NCBI GenBank assembly: GCA_946479995.1
Contig: CAMLIU010000152.1
Coordinates: forward strand, 1 to 5,369
From: an uncultured Gemmatimonadota bacterium
GTDB lineage: Bacteria; Gemmatimonadota; Gemmatimonadetes; Gemmatimonadales; Gemmatimonadaceae
DNA: 5,369 bases
Direction of reading: 5' to 3'
Below, piece by piece: positions 1 to 5,369 of this stretch; the stretch's first letter is position 1, and the number at the start of each line of letters is the position of its first letter. The translations under genes and the position numbers were made by a program. The notes below the pieces were generated by a model. The model worked only from the letters and a program-made list of their open reading frames with translations, was not told the origin of the DNA and ran no database searches.

Positions 1-742
1 CTTCCATGATCGGATCTCCCATTCCATGCAGGTATGCGCGCCAGCCATGCATCACGGCTGTGCCGAAGTCTCTGGCGACGGCATAACTTACGGTCAGCGT
101 CTGACGGGCAGTCGCAGCAAGCCTCGCCATGCCTCGACGCTCGGCGAGCGTGGCAGCCCGTTTTGCACGCTCCCGGACTCGCGGGTAGTTGCCGAGGTGA
201 CGCGCCACGATCGACTGCCCGATGAGGGCGCGCACCTTCAGCTCGTCGGAGCCCTCGCGCCGGCCCATGGCCGCAACCCGCCGATATCGCTCCGTCGCTG
301 CGTCGAGGTCACCTGCCTTCCACGCCAGGCGCGCGCGCACTGCCTCGACTCGGCCGCGCTCGATGGTGTCCACCTCAGGATCGGCCTCCACGTAGGCCTC
401 CAGCATGGCATCGGCAAGCGCCACCGCACCGATGTCCTCGACGATCTCGCAGTAGGCGCGGAACCGACCGGTGAGCGACCGCTCACTCGTGGGGCGCACC
501 GGATCGACGCGATGCCCCATGGCCCAACGCTCCTCACCGAGCGTGGCGTGGACGCTCTCCGCCACCGCGGCCAGGTGCGCAGCGCGCTGGTCGGCCGGCA
601 GCAGACATGCATTCTCCAGCATCGCACCGACGCGCACCCACTGCGCATCCCCCTCGTCCAGCACGTCGCGGACGCCGGGCTGCGTCTGCCGGTATGCGTC
701 GAGCACACGGCCGGGCCTGGGTGGAACTTTGCTTTCACGCAT
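1..742 (-). CDS. TPR-like helical-repeat protein, N-terminal part (runs off left edge)
   Basis: An open frame without stops runs from an ATG at 742 leftward to the window edge, giving 247 residues of a protein whose C-terminus lies outside. Codon third positions are strongly G/C, and the other frames here give Arg/Ser-rich or His/Arg-rich shadow translations, so this is the coding frame. The protein is predicted almost wholly helical. From about residue 135 it shows TPR-like helix pairs: WKAGDLDAATERYRRV (141-156), then GQSIVARHLGNYPRVRERAK (175-194), then a third pair around 209-240. Residues 1-130 are helical but I recognise no domain in them. No signal peptide or membrane segment is visible, so a cytoplasmic scaffold or regulatory role is likely; this is inference. 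The start is chosen because an in-frame ATG at 793 would add only a Cys/Arg-rich stretch; a weak GGA lies just before 742. It is divergent from the AraC-type regulator at 816, which may control it. Confidence 0.75.
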   Translation of the reverse strand, partial: MRESKVPPRPGRVLDAYRQTQPGVRDVLDEGDAQWVRVGAMLENACLLPADQRAAHLAAVAESVHATLGEERWAMGHRVDPVRPTSERSLTGRFRAYCEIVEDIGAVALADAMLEAYVEADPEVDTIERGRVEAVRARLAWKAGDLDAATERYRRVAAMGRREGSDELKVRALIGQSIVARHLGNYPRVRERAKRAATLAERRGMARLAATARQTLTVSYAVARDFGTAVMHGWRAYLHGMGDPIME

Positions 743-815
743 GTCGTCCAAGCTGTGATATTGCCTGCATCGCCGGCAACCACCGCCACGCATCAGACAG
801 CATGCATGGAGCGAT
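743..815. promoter_or_regulatory. Divergent intergenic region between the TPR-like gene and the AraC-type regulator
   Basis: These 73 bases separate two start codons facing away from each other, so they should hold both promoters. An AT-richer core lies at 757-763, and on the plus strand TGTGATATT (754-762) resembles an extended -10 element. No convincing -35 partner was found on either strand. An inverted repeat TTGCC/GGCAA (761-765 and 775-779) and the perfect 8-base palindrome CATGCATG (801-808) are candidate operator sites. The palindrome overlaps the ribosome binding site GGAG (808-811) of the rightward gene. The arrangement is typical of a regulator that controls itself and its divergent neighbour, but that is inference. 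Confidence 0.4.
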
Positions 816-1640
816 ATGGCCCACCAGACACCTGTGATTGCCCATCCGGTAACCCCCATGAAGTCCGGCAGGGGCGGGACGGTGCTCGTTGCCTCCTTCG
901 GAGGAGCGGAATTTGGGGCACTGTTCACTGACCTGACGACGGAGTTCACCCTGGAATTCGTCAGCGATCGTACCCAGCTCCTGACCGTTGCGATCGCCCG
1001 CCGACCGATCGCCGTGCTCCTCCCCGTGCGGGACGCGGCCGGAACGACGTGCGCGCCACTTGTCACGCGGCTGTGCGCCGAGGCGCCCGACGTGCGCGTG
1101 ATCACGCTCTGGCACCCGGAGCGCGACCGCCAATGGCTGGCGGAGATCATCCGCGCCGGCAGCGAGCCATGCACGGTGACCTGCGCCGACGACGTGTCAC
1201 GGTGCATCGCCGGCCTTCGCGCGACCGCTACGTTGTCGGCAGCCGATCTGGATGCGCTGCGGTCGCTGGTCGCCGATCTGCAGCCGGCGTGGCTGGTGGA
1301 GATCCTGCTCGCCGCCGTTCGCTCGGCGCATCGCGGCCTGTCCGTCGCGGACTTCGCGAAGGTCGTGGGCTACTCACGCCGCACGCTCGGCCGGCAGTCC
1401 GTCCAGGCAGGATGGCCGGCGCCGGAGGAGTTGATCGACTGGGGGCGGCTGCTGCGTGCCAGTCTCGTCCAGTGGCGCGAACAGTCCAGTCTCGTCGCGC
1501 TCGCCCACGCATCCGGATTCCCCGGACCGCAGTCGCTTCGCCGCGCGGCGGATCGCCTGCTCGGTGAGAGGACACCGCTGCCAGCCTCGCTGACGCCCCT
1601 CGGCGTCACCGCCGCGCTGCGTCATCGCGTGGGGCAGTAG
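816..1640 (+). CDS. AraC-type helix-turn-helix protein with degenerate receiver-like N-terminal half
   Basis: 274 residues. The C-terminal third looks like an AraC/XylS DNA-binding domain with two helix-turn-helix units: LSVADFAKVVGYSRRTLGRQ (175-194) and SLVALAHASGFPGPQSLRRA (225-244), the second followed by ADRLLG as in the family's CGF...F+R.FG ending. Residues 21-135 show alternating strands and helices like a response-regulator receiver: TVLVAS (22-27), PIAVLLPV (64-71), VRVITLW (93-99). By eye alignment the acidic pair is missing, the phospho-acceptor Asp position is Pro70, the switch Thr/Ser is Trp99, and the conserved Lys is Thr122. It would therefore bind DNA without phosphorylation; that and the receiver assignment are inference. 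The start at 816 is supported by GGAG four bases upstream; ATG 858 is an alternative without a ribosome binding site, and would drop the unstructured first 14 residues. Divergent from the TPR-like gene, which may be its target. Confidence 0.82.
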   Translation: MAHQTPVIAHPVTPMKSGRGGTVLVASFGGAEFGALFTDLTTEFTLEFVSDRTQLLTVAIARRPIAVLLPVRDAAGTTCAPLVTRLCAEAPDVRVITLWHPERDRQWLAEIIRAGSEPCTVTCADDVSRCIAGLRATATLSAADLDALRSLVADLQPAWLVEILLAAVRSAHRGLSVADFAKVVGYSRRTLGRQSVQAGWPAPEELIDWGRLLRASLVQWREQSSLVALAHASGFPGPQSLRRAADRLLGERTPLPASLTPLGVTAALRHRVGQ

Positions 1641-1656
1641 GGTGTCAACTCCCTGA

Positions 1657-1677
1657 GAGAATTCTGCTGAATGTCTC
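1657..1677. repeat. Imperfect inverted repeat just after the AraC-type gene
   Basis: GAGAATTC and GAATGTCTC pair around a TGCT loop, with one bulged G. It starts 16 bases after the stop codon of the AraC-type gene. It could form the stem of a transcription terminator, but no T-tract follows; an operator for the downstream regulator gene is the alternative. Nothing more can be said from sequence alone. Confidence 0.35.
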
Positions 1678-1706
1678 ACGCTGAGTTGCTCGTTGCCCAT
1701 CCGGGA

Positions 1707-1722
1707 ACGGTCGGGGGACCGT
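1707..1722. repeat. Perfect 6-base inverted repeat (hairpin) upstream of the winged-helix regulator
   Basis: ACGGTC and GACCGT flank a GGGG loop, forming a stable GC-rich stem 66 bases after the AraC-type stop and 167 bases before the preferred start of the winged-helix gene. No run of T follows, so it is not a textbook intrinsic terminator. A GC-rich terminator, an operator or an mRNA leader hairpin are all possible. The rest of the 249-base gap (1641-1889) shows no clear promoter hexamers and no credible gene. Confidence 0.4.
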
Positions 1723-1889
1723 CGGACAGGTAGATTCGCGGCCCGACTTCCTCCGGACCTCGCTACCCACTGTCTTCGATGGTCAACCAAGGGACCGCTT
1801 CGACATCACAGAGTCGCCCGAAGTCGCCCAGGCGTTCACGCGCGCGGGTCGGCTCGCTCGATCAGCGCTCGAGCCTCGCGCGCAAGACG

Positions 1890-2591
1890 ATGCCTCACCT
1901 CAACCCACCCGGTGCCTGCGTTGCCGTGCTCGCGTCCGGCGATGCCGACTGGCAGCGGGTGAGCACGTGGATGCTGGACGAGCTCACTTCCGTCATCCGG
2001 CTGCGGTCGCCCGATGACCTTGGAGCGCTGGACGACCGTCCGGACGTGGTGATCGTCGAGCGCGCGCTGCTCGGCGATTGCGGCGTCGCCCTCCGCCGCA
2101 TTCGCCAGCGGCGGCTGACCGCGACGGTGGTCGTCACCGGGGCGCGTGACCTCGCGGACGTCGAGCACCTGCTCGACTGCGGGGCCGATGACGCGATCCC
2201 CGACGGTTCGCCCGTCCTCAGGGCGCGGCTCGGTGCCGCGGTGCGGCGCGCGCGCGCCCTCAACGCGAGCCTGCGCGTCGCCGTCGGCGACATCGTCTAC
2301 GACCGCGAGCGCCGGCTGGTCGTGTGCGCGGGATCGATCGTCCGGCTGACGCGGACGGAGGAGGCGTTGCTCGACTGCCTGTTCAACTACATGCCTCGGC
2401 CCGTGACGGTAGCCGACCTCTCGGCCTTCGTCTGGGGTGGCGAGATGACGCCGGCACGGCGCAACCTCGTGCACGTCTACGTCGGCTACCTCCGTCGCAA
2501 GCTGGGCGGAAGCAGGCAGATGGAGATCCGCACCGTGCGTGGGGTGGGCTACGAGCTCACGGCGAAGCAGGACGGTCCGGCCCGACCCTGA
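1890..2591 (+). CDS. OmpR/PhoB-type winged-helix transcriptional regulator with phosphorylation-dead receiver
   Basis: 233 residues from the ATG at 1890. Residues about 10-122 form a receiver-like domain and about 128-226 a Trans_reg_C winged helix: LTRTEEALLDCLF (153-165), recognition helix region RRNLVHVYVGYLRRKL (190-205), and the wing RTVRGVGYEL (214-223). The receiver is degenerate. The usual Asp pair aligns with Ala15-Ser16, the phospho-acceptor with Glu57 in PDVVIVE, and the conserved Lys with Asp105 in GADDAIPD; only the switch Thr (Thr83) remains. It thus probably acts without a histidine kinase, and Glu57 may mimic the phosphorylated state; this is inference from eye alignment. The frame stays open upstream to an ATG at 1779, but those 37 residues are Ser/Arg-rich and unlike a receiver start, so 1890 is preferred; neither start has a clear ribosome binding site. 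No partner kinase gene is in the window. The gene converges with the 121-residue ORF, 21 bases between stops. Confidence 0.87.
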   Translation: MPHLNPPGACVAVLASGDADWQRVSTWMLDELTSVIRLRSPDDLGALDDRPDVVIVERALLGDCGVALRRIRQRRLTATVVVTGARDLADVEHLLDCGADDAIPDGSPVLRARLGAAVRRARALNASLRVAVGDIVYDRERRLVVCAGSIVRLTRTEEALLDCLFNYMPRPVTVADLSAFVWGGEMTPARRNLVHVYVGYLRRKLGGSRQMEIRTVRGVGYELTAKQDGPARP

Positions 2592-2612
2592 GCGGGCCGC
2601 GCGCCGCGTCGC

Positions 2613-2978
2613 TCAGAAGTCCACGTCCGACTCGCGAAGGTCGAGCGCGAGCAGCAGCGCCGTCAGGTAGTGCTGTGCCTCGCCCGAGCCCTCCTCATGT
2701 CGCCGGTAGTGGTGGAACATCCGCGACCAGAGGGCAATCGACACCTGTCTCGCCTGGCGCGACGAGACCTTGAAGTGGCGGAAGATGCCGGCCACCTCGC
2801 CGGCGCTCGGCACGCGCGGGGCGAGCCGGGCAAGCGTGCGCTCGAGTGCCGCCGAGGCGGCACGCGTGTCGGGCAGGCGGAGGAACTGTGCCAGTCGCCC
2901 CTGCTCGGGGACGTCGGCGAAGCGCTCGAACGGATGAGAAATGGTCTCGCTGCGTGGCGGAACGGCGGAAGTCGCCAT
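2613..2978 (-). CDS. Hypothetical helical protein, 121 residues
   Basis: I do not recognise a family. The ATG at 2978 gives 121 residues ending in DLRESDVDF. Residues 1-20 are Pro/Ser-containing and probably disordered. Residues 20-117 look helical, with an Arg/His-rich amphipathic stretch FRHFKVSSRQARQ (66-78) followed by aromatic and histidine residues WSRMFHHYRRHEE (84-96) and a hydrophobic helix YLTALLLALDL (104-114). There is no signal peptide or clear membrane segment. Third codon positions are strongly G/C, supporting that it is coded. The frame stays open to 3104, but the upstream part overlaps the 33-residue ORF in a different frame and reads as an Arg/Pro-rich shadow, so 2978 is the preferred start. 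It follows that ORF by 14 bases and the receptor gene further upstream, so it is probably last in that transcript. Its job is unknown. Confidence 0.7.
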   Translation of the reverse strand: MATSAVPPRSETISHPFERFADVPEQGRLAQFLRLPDTRAASAALERTLARLAPRVPSAGEVAGIFRHFKVSSRQARQVSIALWSRMFHHYRRHEEGSGEAQHYLTALLLALDLRESDVDF

Positions 2979-2992
2979 GGGATAGTCGAGGC

Positions 2993-3094
2993 TCAGTGGT
3001 AGCGGCCGGATTCGCGGATGAAATCGAACAGCTTCGCGCCCTGACAGTCCGGGCAGATCGCGACCAGGCCGTGAGCCGCGAACTCGAGCTGCAC
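2993..3094 (-). CDS. Candidate 33-residue CxxC microprotein
   Basis: A GTG at 3094 opens a 33-residue frame, with an in-frame TAG two codons earlier fixing the start. The translation reads naturally: a hydrophobic opening (QLEFAAHGLVAI), then CPDCQGAKLF, then IRESGRYH at the end. The CPDC pair (residues 14 and 17) is half of a zinc-ribbon knuckle, so metal binding, perhaps as a dimer, or redox activity is conceivable. About five in six codons end in G or C, as in the neighbouring genes, while the two other minus frames give Arg/Ser- or Arg/Pro-rich shadows. No ribosome binding site is seen before the GTG, which is the main weakness; translation could depend on the receptor gene ending 56 bases upstream. 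It might instead be the conserved tail of a gene broken by frameshift. The 121-residue ORF starts 14 bases after its stop. Confidence 0.5.
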   Translation of the reverse strand: MQLEFAAHGLVAICPDCQGAKLFDFIRESGRYH

Positions 3095-3150
3095 ATGCTA
3101 GCACGAGTCGCGCGGACCGACCGTTACTGGATGGGAAGTGCCGATGTCGC

Positions 3151-5369
3151 CTAGGGCGAGCGCGGCGAAGACGGATTGCCCGCTTCCGCCTTCCGCGCCT
3201 CCATCGTCACCGGGTATCCCACGTAGTACCGGCTCCCCTCGCGCTCCTTCGCCGTCAGCTTCAGCATGCTCTTGAGGAACGGCACCAGCTCCCGCTGCAC
3301 CGGCGTGACGATCGAGTCGGCGATCTCCGGCTGCTCCCAGAACACCTTCCAGTAGCTCTTCTCCGTCGCCTGCACCGAGTCGAGCTGGGCCGGCCCCGCC
3401 GCGCCGTGCGAGTTGGCGAGGAACGTACCCAGCGGCTCGTACACCGCGCGCACGCGGGCCGAATAGACCGAGTCGGCGTGCTGCAGCGCGGCGACCTGTG
3501 CACGCGTCAGCAGCAGCGAGTCGCTCTGGGCGACGAGCCACTTGTAGATGCTCGACGTGCGCTTCAGGTAGAACGACGTCAGCGAATCGGCCGAGCGCAG
3601 CCGGTAGCCTTCCGACGTCCTCACCGGTTCCACCGCCCGGCGCAGCCGCTGGAGGTCGTAGTCGGTGGACAGGTTGAGCGAGACGTCGAGCACGATCCGG
3701 AACGGATTGAGCGCCAGCGTGCGCCCCGGACGCGTGTCGGCGAAGCGCGGGTTCACGTCGTAGCGGAATGCCTTGTTCGTCGCATCGAAGCCGCGCACCT
3801 GGAGCAGCACCGGGTCGGGGGCGTTCGGCGAGCCCCAGCCGTGCAGGCCGTCGCTGCCGTGGAGCAGCTGGTCGAGCCCCGCCGAGACGTTCTGCAGGTA
3901 GAGCATCGGCTGCACGCGGTTGTCCCACCGCCGCGGCGTGGGAGGACTCCACTGCATGTTCACCGACTGCGTCCACGGCCCACGGCAGGCGTTCCGCTCC
4001 GGCACGCGACCGAGGTTCTCCGTGAGGCAGGTGCGCGCCGTGCCCGAGCCGTTGGCGAGGAGGCTCGTGATCCCCGTGGCCAGCGCGGGGTCGTTCGTGA
4101 GCGCCGGGTTGGGGACGAAGGCACGGTCGCCACCGCGACCGTCGCCGTTCACGTCACCCGACACCAGCGGCGTGAAGGGAAGGCCCGACTGGAAGCGCGC
4201 GAACATCGTGACGGTACCGATCCGGTTCGCCGCGAAGCCGCCGCTCAGCACCACGACGTGTCGCGCATCGGCCGCGTTCGGCGCCCACTCCACCAGGCGC
4301 GGATCGCCGAACGCCGCGCCGTCGAACCCGCGGTACTGCCGCCGCATCCCCTGCAGCGTGTACGACAGCGAGCCGTAGAGGGAGTACCTGCTGCGGAGCC
4401 GGAAGATGTTCGGCTCGAGTCCGATCGTGAGCTGCCCGCCGTAGCCACGAAGGTCGCTCACCCGCATCGACACCGGGCCGTACGCATCGCTGCGCCGCGA
4501 TTCCGCCGGCGACAGAGCGCCGCTCGACGGATCCACCGCCCCCGTGGTCACGAACACCGGCCGGTTGTCCTCGCCGGCGAGGGTGAACTGCTGGCGGCCG
4601 GCGAAGTTCGCGTCCACCGTGCCCGGCTGCGACAGGTCGTACGACCCGAGCGCGTTCACCCGGAACACCACCGACCTGATGGTGGAGTTCCAGTTGAGCG
4701 CGGCGCGCCAGCTGCGCGGCACGTCGTAGTCGGGGCTGATGAGCGTTGCCGGCGGCGTGAGGTCGGCAAGGATGCCGCCGCCATCGGCGCACGTCGTCGG
4801 GATCGCCTGCGGGTCGCCGAACGACGTCCAGTCGGGCACCGGCACGGCGGCGCCCACGCACGACAGCACGGTCGTCGCTCCCGCAAACCCCGGCGCCGCC
4901 GTCGCCTCGGCGAGCACTCCCGGCTGCAGCAGGTCGCGGAACTCGCCGATGCCACCGCTGATGATCCCGCTCGGCCCGAAGCGGAACTGCCCGACCGGGT
5001 TGAACATCGCGCTGCTGCCGTTGTTGCGCGACCGGTTGTACATGTACGAGAAGCCGAGTCGCGGGCTCACGTGCAGCCGCGTTGGCGCGGCGCCGCTGCG
5101 CACGCCGAGCGCGTCATCCAGCGCGGGATTCACGGGCGGCCGCGAGAAGAATCCGTCCGCCTCCACGCGCGCACCGTACTGCAGGCTGAAGAAGCGTGTG
5201 GGTGCGAAGTAGTCGGAGAACGCGGCAGCGGAGTTCCACACCGAGCCGGAGCGCGCGGGCTGGCTCAGTGTCCGCGTATAGCTCGCCGGCGTGTTCGTGG
5301 CGAGATCCGCCAATGAGTGGTACGAGAAGACGCCGAGCCCGTTGCCGATACCCGTCTGCTCGAGGCCGT
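3151..5369 (-). CDS. TonB-dependent receptor-type outer-membrane protein, C-terminal 738 residues (start off right edge)
   Basis: The frame is open from the right edge to the TAG at 3151; an in-window TTG at 5313 is internal, since 18 further sense codons precede it. Most of the protein looks like the beta-barrel of a TonB-dependent receptor of the type carrying an N-terminal carboxypeptidase-regulatory-like and plug region, which would lie outside the window. Evidence is the alternating aromatic strand and loop pattern (for example FFSLQYGARVEADGFF, YSLYGSLSYTLQGM), the loop motif DVNGDG with GGDRAFVPNP (near 4114-4155) common in these barrels, and Cys pairs (near 4785-4863 and 3990-4030) that may form disulfides in the periplasm or outside. 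Such receptors import siderophores, glycans or peptides using TonB energy; the substrate cannot be told. After a last barrel-like strand (about 3666-3711, LNPFRIVLDVSLNLS) comes a helical extension of about 165 residues with LTRAQ (3496-3510) and VTPVQ (3295-3309). It is the first gene seen of a leftward cluster. Confidence 0.85.
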   Translation of the reverse strand, partial: GLEQTGIGNGLGVFSYHSLADLATNTPASYTRTLSQPARSGSVWNSAAAFSDYFAPTRFFSLQYGARVEADGFFSRPPVNPALDDALGVRSGAAPTRLHVSPRLGFSYMYNRSRNNGSSAMFNPVGQFRFGPSGIISGGIGEFRDLLQPGVLAEATAAPGFAGATTVLSCVGAAVPVPDWTSFGDPQAIPTTCADGGGILADLTPPATLISPDYDVPRSWRAALNWNSTIRSVVFRVNALGSYDLSQPGTVDANFAGRQQFTLAGEDNRPVFVTTGAVDPSSGALSPAESRRSDAYGPVSMRVSDLRGYGGQLTIGLEPNIFRLRSRYSLYGSLSYTLQGMRRQYRGFDGAAFGDPRLVEWAPNAADARHVVVLSGGFAANRIGTVTMFARFQSGLPFTPLVSGDVNGDGRGGDRAFVPNPALTNDPALATGITSLLANGSGTARTCLTENLGRVPERNACRGPWTQSVNMQWSPPTPRRWDNRVQPMLYLQNVSAGLDQLLHGSDGLHGWGSPNAPDPVLLQVRGFDATNKAFRYDVNPRFADTRPGRTLALNPFRIVLDVSLNLSTDYDLQRLRRAVEPVRTSEGYRLRSADSLTSFYLKRTSSIYKWLVAQSDSLLLTRAQVAALQHADSVYSARVRAVYEPLGTFLANSHGAAGPAQLDSVQATEKSYWKVFWEQPEIADSIVTPVQRELVPFLKSMLKLTAKEREGSRYYVGYPVTMEARKAEAGNPSSPRSP

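Noticed and set aside
238..789. A 183-codon minus-strand open frame in the left region.
   Set aside because: It is rich in Arg, Ser, Trp and Cys and out of register with the better TPR-like frame on the same strand.
26..931. A 301-codon plus-strand open frame at the left end.
   Set aside because: It is the codon-register antisense of the TPR-like gene and then overlaps the start of the AraC-type gene; its composition is shadow-like.
3095..3103. TGCTAGCAT on the minus strand, resembling an extended -10 promoter element before the CxxC ORF.
   Set aside because: A start of transcription from it would fall inside the ORF, so it cannot drive that gene from its GTG; it is probably chance, though it could serve the 121-residue gene.
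2979..3104. An N-terminal extension of the 121-residue protein to 3104.
   Set aside because: The extra 42 residues are Arg/Pro-rich and overlap the better-looking CxxC frame.
3098..3976. A 292-codon minus-strand frame inside the receptor gene.
   Set aside because: Ala/Arg/Pro/Gly-rich translation in a different frame from the receptor, whose barrel-like sequence continues through the same bases.
3406..5316. A 636-codon open frame on the plus strand opposite the receptor gene.
   Set aside because: It is in exact codon register with the receptor on the other strand and reads as Arg/His/Val-rich sequence with no domain pattern, as expected for an antisense shadow in GC-rich DNA.

Overview
The window is high-GC bacterial DNA with strong G/C preference at third codon positions. 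It carries six genes that I can support, two of them cut by the window edges. The large outer-membrane receptor on the right, with long periplasmic-type extensions and a DVNGDG barrel-loop motif, together with receiver-like regulators and helical-repeat proteins, suggests a member of the Gemmatimonadota or a similarly GC-rich soil lineage. That assignment is inference; there is no rRNA or marker gene here.

Left part (1-2591). A helical, TPR-like protein is transcribed leftward off the window from a start at 742. It diverges, across a 73-base intergenic region, from a rightward gene (816-1640) for an AraC-type double helix-turn-helix protein with a receiver-like N-terminal half. A 249-base gap follows with two inverted repeats. 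The next rightward gene (1890-2591) encodes an OmpR/PhoB-type winged-helix protein whose receiver domain has lost the usual phosphorylation residues and carries Glu where the phospho-acceptor Asp should be. Both regulators therefore look phosphorylation-independent.

Right part (2592-5369). A leftward cluster converges on the winged-helix gene, with 21 bases between the stop codons. In transcription order it contains: the C-terminal 738 residues of a TonB-dependent receptor-type outer-membrane protein (start beyond the right edge), a very small 33-residue CxxC protein ORF (3094-2993), and a 121-residue helical protein of unknown function (2978-2613). Spacing of 56 and 14 bases suggests a single transcript. 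The receptor ends not with a barrel strand but with a helical extension of roughly 165 residues. This extension holds two LTxxQ-like motifs, reminiscent of Spy/CpxP periplasmic chaperone/sensor proteins.

No tRNA, rRNA, CRISPR array, insertion sequence or recombination site was seen. The most interesting points are the receptor's LTxxQ-bearing extension, the pair of phosphorylation-dead receiver regulators, and the 33-residue CxxC ORF. None of these proves a new system by itself.
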